NCBI RefSeq assembly: GCF_036864975.1
Contig: NZ_CP104311.1
Coordinates: forward strand, 248,001-312,000
Reading direction: 5' to 3'
Length of the DNA: 64,000 bases
From: Methylococcus capsulatus
Lineage (GTDB): Bacteria > Pseudomonadota > Gammaproteobacteria > Methylococcales > Methylococcaceae
Part shown: positions 46,820 to 54,745 of the stretch, piece by piece
Layout: each line of letters starts with the position of its first letter
How positions within the stretch are numbered: position 1 is the first letter of the stretch
Notes under the pieces: model-generated
Seen by the model: only the letters and a program-made list of their open reading frames with translations
Database searches by the model: none
Told to the model about the DNA's origin: nothing
Position numbers and translations under genes: made by a program

Positions 46820-48100
46820 ATGTTTTCGCTATCCCCTTGGTCCAGGCGGCCGCACTTCGCCCCGTTTTTGATCGCCTGCCTGACAGCCCCCGCCCAGGCC
46901 GGTCCGCTTTCCCTGGAACAAGCGCTGAACCAGGCGCTGGCCAGCAACCCGGGACTGGCCGAAATCAAAGCCCGGGCCGACGCCTTGGCTAGCGTTCCGC
47001 CCCAGGCCGGCAGCCTGCCCGATCCATTCCTGAGCTTCGGTGCGCTGAACATCCCAACCAATGATTTCAGCCTGAAGCAGGACCAGATGACCATGATGGA
47101 AGTCGCCATCAGCCAGCAGCTTCCCTTTCCGGGCAAGCTCGGCCTGGCCGAACGGGCGGCGCAGCAGGATGCCATCGGCGCGGCCAAGGATGCCGATGAA
47201 GCGCGTCTGCGGCTGGCGCGGGACATCCGCCTGAGCTGGTGGGCGCTGTTCTACTACGACCGTACCCTCGGCATCCTCGCCGAAAGCCGGGATTGGATGG
47301 CCAAGCTGGCGGACATCGCCGACCAGCGCTACCGGCTCGGCCAGGCGGAACAGTCGGACAGCCTGTTGGCCCGGCTGGAACTCACCAAACTGCGCGACAA
47401 GACCTTGGAGCTGATCAACATGCGCCACGGCGAGGCGGCCCGTCTCAACGTGCTGCTCGATCGCTCCAGCGACAGCACGCTGGAACTGCCCAGCGAGGCC
47501 GCGTTCCATTTTCCGGAACTGCCGGCCGAGCCGACGCTGCTCGACCAAGCTCAGGCCCAGCGGCCACTGCTGGCCCAGAAAGAGGCGGCTATCGAAGCCG
47601 CCCAGAACCGCCTCGACCTGGCGAAAAAGGAGTACCTGCCCGACCTCAACCTCGGCTTCGGCTACGCCTTTCGCCAGAATGCGCCGAATGGCGAATTCCG
47701 CAGCGACTTCGCCAACTTCCGGCTGAGCATGAACCTGCCTCTGTATGCCGCGACCAAGCAGTCCAAGCAGGTCGATCAAAGGCAGAGTGAGCTGCTGCAG
47801 GAACGCTATGCGCTGCATGATGCCGAACGCAGCGTGCAGGCCGACGTGACCACGGCGCTGGCCGCCTACCACCATGCCCATGAGCGCCTGAGCTTGTTCG
47901 AGAAGGAGCTCCTCCCCCAGGCACGCGGCACACTGGATTCCCTGACCGCCAGCTACCGGGCGGGCAAGATCGCGTTCGCCGACGTGCTGCGCGCCCAGCT
48001 TTCGGTGTTCGATTACCAGGTGCAGTACTGGAACGCCCTCACCACCTCCCAGCAGGCTCTCGCCCGCCTGGCCGCCGCCCTCGGCAAGGAAACGCTATGA
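46820..48100 (+). CDS. Outer-membrane efflux protein, CusC/TolC family
   Basis: A 426-residue TolC-family protein. A signal peptide ends near AQA, then the first OEP repeat (LSLEQALNQALASNPGLAEI ... PDPFLSFGALN) and the second repeat follow, with long coiled-coil helices and the periodic LxxAxx pattern. It forms the outer-membrane channel of a tripartite efflux pump. AAGGAG precedes the ATG. Its stop overlaps the start of the adaptor gene by 4 bases. Confidence 0.9.
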   Translation: MFSLSPWSRRPHFAPFLIACLTAPAQAGPLSLEQALNQALASNPGLAEIKARADALASVPPQAGSLPDPFLSFGALNIPTNDFSLKQDQMTMMEVAISQQLPFPGKLGLAERAAQQDAIGAAKDADEARLRLARDIRLSWWALFYYDRTLGILAESRDWMAKLADIADQRYRLGQAEQSDSLLARLELTKLRDKTLELINMRHGEAARLNVLLDRSSDSTLELPSEAAFHFPELPAEPTLLDQAQAQRPLLAQKEAAIEAAQNRLDLAKKEYLPDLNLGFGYAFRQNAPNGEFRSDFANFRLSMNLPLYAATKQSKQVDQRQSELLQERYALHDAERSVQADVTTALAAYHHAHERLSLFEKELLPQARGTLDSLTASYRAGKIAFADVLRAQLSVFDYQVQYWNALTTSQQALARLAAALGKETL

Positions 48101-49380
48101 AACCGTCGGTCCGTCTGATCTTGTTTTTGTTGGCATGGGCCGCCGCCGGCCTTGGCGGTTACTGGCTGGGACGTCAAACCGCGCCGCCGCTTCCGCACGC
48201 CCCGGAAACCGTGACGGCAAGGCGTCCCGTGTTCTACCGCAATCCGATGAACCCGCAGGTCACTTCGCCGGTACCGGCCAAGGACGACATGGGGATGGAC
48301 TACGTGCCGGTCTACGCCGAAGACTTGGCATCGTCCGCCAGCTCCGGTGAATCGGTTATACGCCTCGGTCCGGAGAAGGTCCAGAAGCTGGGGGTACGAT
48401 CCGAGCCGGCGCGGCGCCGGGTCCTGACCCACGTCATCCGGGCGCTGGGGGTAGTCGAGATCGACGAGCGCCGGGTCCACGCGATCGCGCCGCGCTTCGA
48501 AGGCTGGATCGAACGGCTGGGCGTCAACACCACCGGTCAGCCGGTGCGGCAGGGCGAAGTGCTGCTGGAAGCCTACAGCCCGGAACTCGTCTCGACCCAG
48601 GAGGAATACCGCATCGCCGGCTCCGGCGAGACCGGCCGGGCCTTGCGGGAAGGCGCGATCCAGCGGTTGCACAACTGGAGCGTGCCGGAACCCTGGCTGC
48701 GCCGGTTCGCGGCCAGCGGCGAAATCCAGCGCCGGGTCCCGCTCACCTCACCGGTGCACGGCATCGTGCTGGAGAAGAATGCGTTGCAGGGCATGCGGTT
48801 TATGGCCGGCGACACCTTGTTCCGCATCGCCGATCTGTCCACGGTCTGGGTCATCGCTTCGATCTTCGAGCAGGACCTCGGCCATGTCCGGGTCGGGCAG
48901 AGCGCCCGCATCGGCTTCAATGCCTACCCTGATCAATCCTTCGAAGGCCGAGTGAGCTATGTCTACCCCACGGTAAGCGATGCCGTGCGCACGGCTCGTG
49001 TGCGCATCGAGCTGGCCAATCCGAAGCAGGTGCTTAAGCCGGCGATGTACGGCAACGTCGAACTGGATGCCGCTGCGGATACCGTACCGGTATTGACGGT
49101 GCCCGACTCCGCGGTGCTCGACAGCGGCACGCGGCGACTGGTGCTGGTCCGCGTGGGCGAAGACCGCTTCGAGCCCCGTCCGGTCGAAACCGGCCAGCGG
49201 GTGGAGGGGTATACGGAAATCCGCCGGGGCCTAGGCGAAGGCGAAGAGGTGGTGACCCGTGCCAACTTCCTGATCGATTCGGAAAGCAACCTGCGTGCAG
49301 CGATCGGCAGTTTTTCGGCCGGTCAGCCCGCGCCCGCCCCGGCCTCCGCGCCCGACCATTCGATGCACGGAGGCCATTGA
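48097..49380 (+). CDS. RND efflux periplasmic adaptor, CusB family
   Basis: A 427-residue membrane fusion protein. One N-terminal helix anchors it. A heavy-metal-binding motif follows (YRNPMNPQ...KDDMGMDYVPVY, the CusB YHYP/MGMD type). The lipoyl and hairpin domains come next (IAPRFEGWIERLGVNTTGQP), then a beta-barrel. The C-terminal tail DHSMHGGH adds more Met and His ligands. It links the inner- and outer-membrane parts and can pass metal to the pump. It overlaps the TolC-like gene and is followed after one base by the pump gene. Confidence 0.92.
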   Translation: MKPSVRLILFLLAWAAAGLGGYWLGRQTAPPLPHAPETVTARRPVFYRNPMNPQVTSPVPAKDDMGMDYVPVYAEDLASSASSGESVIRLGPEKVQKLGVRSEPARRRVLTHVIRALGVVEIDERRVHAIAPRFEGWIERLGVNTTGQPVRQGEVLLEAYSPELVSTQEEYRIAGSGETGRALREGAIQRLHNWSVPEPWLRRFAASGEIQRRVPLTSPVHGIVLEKNALQGMRFMAGDTLFRIADLSTVWVIASIFEQDLGHVRVGQSARIGFNAYPDQSFEGRVSYVYPTVSDAVRTARVRIELANPKQVLKPAMYGNVELDAAADTVPVLTVPDSAVLDSGTRRLVLVRVGEDRFEPRPVETGQRVEGYTEIRRGLGEGEEVVTRANFLIDSESNLRAAIGSFSAGQPAPAPASAPDHSMHGGH

Positions 49381-49381
49381 G

Positions 49382-52300
49382 ATGCTTGCCTACGTCATCG
49401 ACTGGTCACTGCGCAACGTGTTCCTGGTGCTGCTGGCGACGGCCGCCGTGGTCGCCGCCGGCATCCATGCCGTCATCCGTACCCCGTTGGATGCCCTCCC
49501 CGACTTGTCCGACGCCCAGGTCATCGTCTACACCGAGTTTCCGGGCCAGGCGCCACAAGTGGTGGAAGACCAGGTCACCTATCCCCTCACCACCTCGATG
49601 CTGAACGTGCCCCGCTCCAAGGTCGTGCGGGGCTTCTCGTTCTTCGGGGCATCCTACGTCTATGTCATATTCGACGACGGCACCGACATCTACTGGGCGC
49701 GTTCGCGGGTGCTGGAATATCTCAATGCCGCCGCCGGCAAGCTGCCCAAGAACATCACTCCACGCATCGGTCCGGATGCCACCGGAGTCGGCTGGGTCTA
49801 CCAGTACGCGCTCACCAGCGCCGGCCACACCCTGGCCGAACTGCGCACGCTGCAGGACTGGTTCCTGCGCTATCAGCTCAGCAAGGCGCAGGGCGTGGCC
49901 GAGGTCGCCAGCATCGGCGGCTTCGTCCAGCAGTATCAGGTGACCATCGATCCGCACAAGCTGCAGGCCTATGGCGTGCCCTTAAAGAAGATCATCGAAG
50001 TGATCCGCGCCAGCAATACCGACGTCGGCGGGCGCGTGGTTGAGCTGGCGGAAACCGAATACATGGTGCGGGGGCGCGGCTACCTGCGCGGCATCGCCGA
50101 CCTGGAGCAACTGGTGGTGAAGGCGGCGGGCGGCATCCCTGTGCTGATCCGCGACGTGGCGCGGGTGGAGCTGGTGCCGGACGAGCGCCGTGGCATCGCC
50201 GAGCTGAACGGCGAAGGCGAAGTGGTGTCCGGCATCGCCCTGGCCCGCTACGGCCAGAACGCGCTGGACGTGATCGGCAGCGTCAAGGCCAGGCTGCTGG
50301 AAATCGCCCCCGGCCTGCCGGAAGGCGTCGACATCGTGCCGGTGTACGACCGTTCCGAGCTGATCCGGCGCGCCATCGCCACCTTGCGCGAGACCCTCCT
50401 GGAGGAAAGCGCGGTGGTCGCCGCGGTCTGCGCGCTGTTCCTGTTCCATCTGCGCAGCGCCCTGGTCGCCATCCTGATGCTGCCGGTCGGCATCCTGATC
50501 GCCTTCCTGGTGATGCATGCGATGGAGCTGAACTCCAACCTGATGAGCCTGGGCGGCATCGCCATCGCGATCGGAGCCATGGTCGATGCCGCCATCGTGA
50601 TGATCGAGAACGCCCATAAACATCTGGAACGCGAGCCCGACCGGCCCCGCATCGAGCTGATCCGCGCCGCCTGCCGGGAAGTGGGACCGGCCCTGTTCTT
50701 TAGCCTGCTGATCATTACCGTGTCGTTCCTGCCCGTTTTCGCGCTGGAAGCCCAGGAAGGCCGGCTGTTTCACCCCCTGGCCTACACCAAGACCTTCGCC
50801 ATGGCCGGCGCGGCGCTGCTGTCAGTGACGGTGGTGCCGGTCATGATGCTGCTGTTCGTGCGCGGGCACATCCTGCCGGAGGCCCGCAATCCAGTGAACC
50901 GGCTGCTCATCGGGCTGTACCGTCCGGTCATCCGGAGCGTGCTGCGCCATAAGGGCCTGACCCTGGCCAGCGCTCTCGCCATGCTGGCGGCGACGTATTA
51001 CCCCGCATCCCGGCTCGGCAGCGAATTCATGCCCACACTGAACGAAGGCACCCTGCTGTTCATGCCGACCACCCTGCCCGGCATCTCTATCACCAAGGCG
51101 TCGGAGCTGCTGCAGACCCAGGACCGCATCCTCAAGAGTTTTCCGGAAGTCGCTTCGGTGTTCGGCAAGGCCGGCCGCGCCCAGACCGCCACCGACCCCG
51201 CACCGCTAGAAATGGCCGAGACACTGGTCAACCTGAAGCCACAGGACCAGTGGCGGCCGGGCATGACCCTCGACAAGCTCGTCGCCGAGATGGACCAGGC
51301 GCTGCAGATTCCCGGCGTCACCAATGCCTGGACCATGCCGATCAAAAACCGGATCGACATGCTCTCCACCGGCATCCGCACACCCATCGGCGTCAAGGTG
51401 TTCGGCCGGGACCTGGAAACCCTGGACCGCCTCGCCCGTCAGATCGAGCAGACCATCAAGCACGTACCCGGTACCACCAGCGTGTACGCTGAGCGTGTCA
51501 CTGGCGGCCATTACCTCAACATCGAACCCGATTACACCCAATTGGCACGCTACGGCCTGACCGTCGGCGACCTGCAGGAAGTCATCGCCACCGCGTTGGG
51601 CGGCGAGACCGTCACCACCATGGTGGAAGGACGCGAGCGCTTCGGGGTGATCGTACGCTATCCCCGCGAGCTGCGGGACAGCCCCCTGGAAATCGGCAGT
51701 CACATCCTGATTCCCACCGAAGCGGGGGCCAACGTCCCGCTCGGCCAGCTCGCCCACATCTCCTTGACCGAAGGCGCTCCCGGCATCCGCACCGAGAACG
51801 CCCTGCTCTCGGCCTATGTGTTCGTCGACCTGCGTGGGCGCGACATCGGCGGCTATGTCGAGGACGCGCGGCGGGCGGTGCAGTCGGCGGTGAAACTGCC
51901 GCCCGGCTATTTCGTCACCTGGAGCGGACAGTTCGAATACCTGCAACGAGCCGAGCAACGCCTGATGCTGGTGGTGCCGCTCACCCTCGCTGTGATCTTC
52001 GTCCTGCTGTACCTAAACTTCGGTAGATTGACCGAAACCTTGATCGTGATGGCATCGGTGCCATTCGCTCTGCTCGGTGGGGTGTGGCTGCTGTGGTTGC
52101 TGGACTACAATCTGAGCATCGCCGTGGGCATCGGCTTCATCGCCCTGGCCGGCGTCGCTGCGGAAACCGGGGTGGTCATGCTGATTTATCTCGATCACGC
52201 CTGGACGGAACAGCGCGAGGAAGCCCGCCGGGCAAGCCGCCAGCCCGACGCGGACGATCTCTATCGCGCCGTCATGGCCGGTGCGGTGGAACGGGTGCGG

Positions 52301-52513
52301 CCGAAGATGATGACCGTGACGGCAATCATGGCCGGTCTTCTCCCCATTCTCTGGAGCACCGGCACCGGCTCCGAAGTCATGCGCCGCATCGCTGCGCCCA
52401 TGGTCGGTGGCATGCTCTCCTCCACCGTCCTGACCCTCGTGGTCATCCCGGCGGTCTACACCTGGTGCAAGCAGCGTTCGCTGGGAGCTCAAGACTGGAA
52501 ACGCGGTCAGTAA
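49382..52513 (+). CDS. cusA: Heavy-metal RND transporter, CusA family
   Basis: A 1043-residue HME-RND pump with twelve predicted helices. N-terminal LRNVFLVLLATAAVVAAGIHAV is followed by the large periplasmic loops. The segments FGKAGRAQTATDPAPLEMAE, QWRPGMT and WTMPIKNRIDMLSTGIRTP match the Cu(I)/Ag(I) branch (CusA) rather than the Co/Zn/Cd branch (CzcA). It uses the proton gradient to expel metal through the adaptor and outer channel. The start at 49382 begins MLAYVIDWSLRN. Copper export is plausible in a methanotroph that handles much copper. Confidence 0.92.
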   Translation: MLAYVIDWSLRNVFLVLLATAAVVAAGIHAVIRTPLDALPDLSDAQVIVYTEFPGQAPQVVEDQVTYPLTTSMLNVPRSKVVRGFSFFGASYVYVIFDDGTDIYWARSRVLEYLNAAAGKLPKNITPRIGPDATGVGWVYQYALTSAGHTLAELRTLQDWFLRYQLSKAQGVAEVASIGGFVQQYQVTIDPHKLQAYGVPLKKIIEVIRASNTDVGGRVVELAETEYMVRGRGYLRGIADLEQLVVKAAGGIPVLIRDVARVELVPDERRGIAELNGEGEVVSGIALARYGQNALDVIGSVKARLLEIAPGLPEGVDIVPVYDRSELIRRAIATLRETLLEESAVVAAVCALFLFHLRSALVAILMLPVGILIAFLVMHAMELNSNLMSLGGIAIAIGAMVDAAIVMIENAHKHLEREPDRPRIELIRAACREVGPALFFSLLIITVSFLPVFALEAQEGRLFHPLAYTKTFAMAGAALLSVTVVPVMMLLFVRGHILPEARNPVNRLLIGLYRPVIRSVLRHKGLTLASALAMLAATYYPASRLGSEFMPTLNEGTLLFMPTTLPGISITKASELLQTQDRILKSFPEVASVFGKAGRAQTATDPAPLEMAETLVNLKPQDQWRPGMTLDKLVAEMDQALQIPGVTNAWTMPIKNRIDMLSTGIRTPIGVKVFGRDLETLDRLARQIEQTIKHVPGTTSVYAERVTGGHYLNIEPDYTQLARYGLTVGDLQEVIATALGGETVTTMVEGRERFGVIVRYPRELRDSPLEIGSHILIPTEAGANVPLGQLAHISLTEGAPGIRTENALLSAYVFVDLRGRDIGGYVEDARRAVQSAVKLPPGYFVTWSGQFEYLQRAEQRLMLVVPLTLAVIFVLLYLNFGRLTETLIVMASVPFALLGGVWLLWLLDYNLSIAVGIGFIALAGVAAETGVVMLIYLDHAWTEQREEARRASRQPDADDLYRAVMAGAVERVRPKMMTVTAIMAGLLPILWSTGTGSEVMRRIAAPMVGGMLSSTVLTLVVIPAVYTWCKQRSLGAQDWKRGQ

Positions 52514-52514
52514 G

Positions 52515-53100
52515 ACTGACGCCGGCTATTCGACACCACCGCCGCGACGCTCTCGTCGTCGAAGATGCCGAGGCCATCCACGATCAGGCCATGGGTCTTC
52601 TGCTTGCATTAGGTGGGCTCACCCGGCAGATGGCCTGGCGCAGCGTGTGATCGCGCTGCGGCCTGTCCAGGTGCATGGCTTGCACGATGGGCGCATCGAA
52701 GCCGGTCGATCGCCACGAGATGGCGATGATAAGTTTGCGCAGTGGCTGGGGTCGCGGAAGCGTTCGTGCAAACGCGCCCCTCGTCCCGCGAACCGGCGTA
52801 GTCCTGGTACTGCGGCTCATTGGCATTCATGGCCATCGCGACCGCGGCCACCTCCGGCGACGGATTGCCCAGTTCCTGCTTACAAAGCAAGCAGGATTCG
52901 CGGGCGAAGGTGACACTCGGGACCTTGAAGCCGTTCGGTCCAACCTTGACTCTAACGTGCCGGACGAAGTCCTCGCACGCGTGCCGGGTGCGCTCCGGCG
53001 TCTTGACCAGCACCGCCATCTTGGCAGCGGTCTGGCGAGGTTGTCGCAGTCGAGGTCTGCAAGAAACCGCTGTCATCGTCCCTGACGTCGTAGATGCGCT
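52515..53100 (-). pseudogene. Remnant of a type I restriction enzyme HsdR helicase region
   Basis: Several minus-strand frames spell consecutive HsdR pieces: FLQTSTATTSPD; KTPERTRHACEDFVRHVRVK with FKVPSVTFARESCLLCKQEL; STGFDAPIVQAMHLDRPQRD with HTLRQAICRV; and KTHGLIVDGLGIFDD. They correspond to helicase motifs near the C-terminal end of HsdR. Multiple frame changes and missing ends show advanced decay. No hsdM or hsdS lies nearby. The rest of 52514-53283 shows no gene. Confidence 0.75.
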
Positions 53101-53283
53101 TATCGTCGCAATGGCCTCGCCTTCCCTTGAGCTGAAATTGCTCCCCGGTAGGAATCACCCCCGCATTAAAGCAAGCTCATTGTCAGGACGCCGAACGCCT
53201 CCGGTAAGCGCGGATTCCGTCAGTCTCCCGCTTTGCGCCTTAGGGCCCGCCGGGGTGCGGGGCCAAGACATTGTTTAATGCTA

Positions 53284-53739
53284 TCACCCGCAACACTTAG
53301 ACGGCATTGCACTCACTTCCGGAGTGCAGCAGGCCGACTGCGAACCCGCTTCAGCCTTCGGCGCCTCGCCAAACACCGAAATCCCGCCCAGTGAATGGAA
53401 GGACTCCCAGGGTATGCCCTGCGGATCGAGCACCCAATATTTGTCCGATACCGCGTAGCAGCAGCCAGTACCCTTCTGTTCGGCGATCGGCGTGTCGGCG
53501 CGGTCGAGACGCTGTTTCAGCTCGGCCAGTTCGGCATCGTCTTCGGCCTGGATGCCGAGATGGTCCAGCCCGGTCTTGCCGCTGCGGCTGGAAACGGCGA
53601 AATTGACCCTCGGGTCGTCCAGCATCCATTTGGCGTAATCAGGCTTGCGCACCGTCGGCTCACAGCCGAACACGGCGCTGTAAAAACCGATGTTCGATTC
53701 GATATCGGCAACCGAAATATGGACATGCAAACGTTTCAC
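53284..53739 (-). CDS. arsI: ArsI-type C-As lyase (VOC family, CadI-like)
   Basis: A 151-residue vicinal-oxygen-chelate dioxygenase. Candidate iron ligands are His5, His60 and Glu112. The vicinal Cys93-Cys94 in GTGCCYAVSDKYWV is the ArsI arsenic-binding pair. A Cys-rich tail (SACCTPEV...SKCCG) adds thiols. ArsI cleaves the C-As bond of trivalent organoarsenicals such as methylarsenite; CadI-type relatives respond to cadmium. The start is the GTG at 53739, with CAGGAG upstream. No other ars gene is adjacent, so it is a stand-alone gene with its own promoter. Confidence 0.9.
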   Translation of the reverse strand: MKRLHVHISVADIESNIGFYSAVFGCEPTVRKPDYAKWMLDDPRVNFAVSSRSGKTGLDHLGIQAEDDAELAELKQRLDRADTPIAEQKGTGCCYAVSDKYWVLDPQGIPWESFHSLGGISVFGEAPKAEAGSQSACCTPEVSAMPSKCCG

Positions 53740-53853
53740 ACGGGCTCTCCTGATCGTTTCTCGAAACTGTCACAACTGCCGGAATGTGCTCACATGCAAG
53801 CCACAGCGCCTTTCACCGGCGGCCCAAGCTGCGCAATACCGGCAATTTCGATG

Positions 53854-53887
53854 TTTCGATAATAATTGAAATATATGAACACGGCAA
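53854..53887 (-). promoter_or_regulatory. arsI promoter with an overlapping dyad
   Basis: Minus strand: TTGCCG (53887-53882), 17-bp spacer, TATTAT (53864-53859). The 18-bp dyad TTTC-N10-GAAA (53854-53871; 14 of 18 positions symmetric) covers the -10, as expected for repression by an ArsR-type regulator. The leader before arsI is about 110 nt. Confidence 0.55.
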
Positions 53888-53970
53888 ACTTCGTCGTCTC
53901 CTTGAAGAGGCCTTAACCTCAGCGACTGCGAAGCGGGATCACGAGTTCGGAAACCGCGGCTCGGCCACCG

Positions 53971-53999
53971 TTGACATATAAATGAGAATTGTTATCATT
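53971..53999 (+). promoter_or_regulatory. Promoter with Fur box before the small genes at 54076 and 54355
   Basis: TTGACA (53971-53976), 16-bp spacer, TATCAT (53993-53998). A Fur-type dyad overlaps the -10: on the minus strand TGATAACAATTCTCA (53997-53983) matches the 7-1-7 consensus TGATAATNATTATCA at all but two of its fourteen specified positions. Iron repression of the downstream genes is the inference. Confidence 0.7.
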
Positions 54000-54075
54000 T
54001 GATAACAGGATGCCGCTCAAGTGCGGCGTCCTAACAAAAGACCTATGTTACAACCCAGCTTCAGGAGAGCGACCC

Positions 54076-54312
54076 ATGAATCCTCACCCGTCGACACTTG
54101 CGGAGCCGCAAATCTCCACCGACATCCTGATCGGCCTGTTGCGCTCACTATTGATGCAATACGCCCGGAGCCCTTCCGCCTCGATCGCGGGCAACATCGC
54201 CAACTGCCTTGATCGGCTGTTATCTCACCCACAATTCGATGAACCGCCGCGGGAACGCTGCACCTATCTGTACATGCGAACCTACTGGCGCCTCATCGAG
54301 TCGCTGGGATAG
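54076..54312 (+). CDS. Small hypothetical protein (78 aa) behind a Fur box
   Basis: The ATG at 54076 follows CAGGAGAG at good spacing. The 78-residue product is helical and soluble (STDILIGLLRSLLMQYARSP; IAGNIANCLDRLLSHPQF; CTYLYMRTYWRLIESLG), with two Cys and no signal or membrane span. I do not recognise the family. It is the first gene after the Fur-box promoter and is followed closely by a second small gene, so the two probably form an iron-responsive pair. Confidence 0.65.
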   Translation: MNPHPSTLAEPQISTDILIGLLRSLLMQYARSPSASIAGNIANCLDRLLSHPQFDEPPRERCTYLYMRTYWRLIESLG

Positions 54313-54354
54313 ACGGGTGCCATGACCTGCACGAGCCTTCGGGGAACCACCGCC

Positions 54355-54576
54355 ATGAAAAATATCCCTTGTCGAGTCCGCAATCTGGCAGGCGATGGCC
54401 TCTGCCGCGTCGATTATTGCCCGGATTGCACCTGCTTCCATCTGAAACTGGGCTATGCGAGTCTGCATCTTCACCCCGAAGCATTCCTGCGACTTTGCGC
54501 TACGCTGAACGCGGCACTCGCCCGTTTTCAGCGGCAGGAAAAGCTTGCCGGGGGGCCGGCGGCACTGAGGCATTGA
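54355..54576 (+). CDS. Small Cys-rich protein (73 aa), second gene behind the Fur box
   Basis: A 73-residue product (84 if the ATG at 54322 is used). It starts KNIPCRVRNLAGDGLCRVDY and continues CPDCTCFHLKLGYASLHLHP, giving a CxxCxCxH cluster that could bind Fe or Zn; a helix ends it. Similar small proteins with a VDYCPxCxCxHL core occur in other proteobacteria, but I know no assigned function. Position 10-40 bp after the first gene suggests one Fur-regulated transcript. Confidence 0.6.
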   Translation: MKNIPCRVRNLAGDGLCRVDYCPDCTCFHLKLGYASLHLHPEAFLRLCATLNAALARFQRQEKLAGGPAALRH

Positions 54577-54629
54577 CGAGCCACACTGCTGCACCGCTGG
54601 CAAATGAGCCGAGGTTTGGAAACCTAATC

Positions 54630-54658
54630 TTGACGTAACGGTAAGTTCCGGGTACGGT
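54630..54658 (+). promoter_or_regulatory. Possible promoter of the ilv operon
   Basis: TTGACG (54630-54635), 17-bp spacer, TACGGT (54653-54658), about 90 bp before the ilvB start codon. The -10 is weak. No leader peptide rich in Ile, Val or Leu and no terminator hairpin was seen in this leader. Confidence 0.35.
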
Positions 54659-54745
54659 TCTCCACTTTTCACTTGCGCGCTCCCATACCGGAGCGGTTTG
54701 CAACGGGCGTTCCTAAGCGCCTGATCAGTAAAGAGGGGCCGAAGC

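Noticed and set aside
53784-53981. Small plus-strand frame between arsI and the Fur-box promoter
   Set aside because: It has no ribosome-binding site, overlaps the arsI promoter and operator, and shows no recognisable motif.
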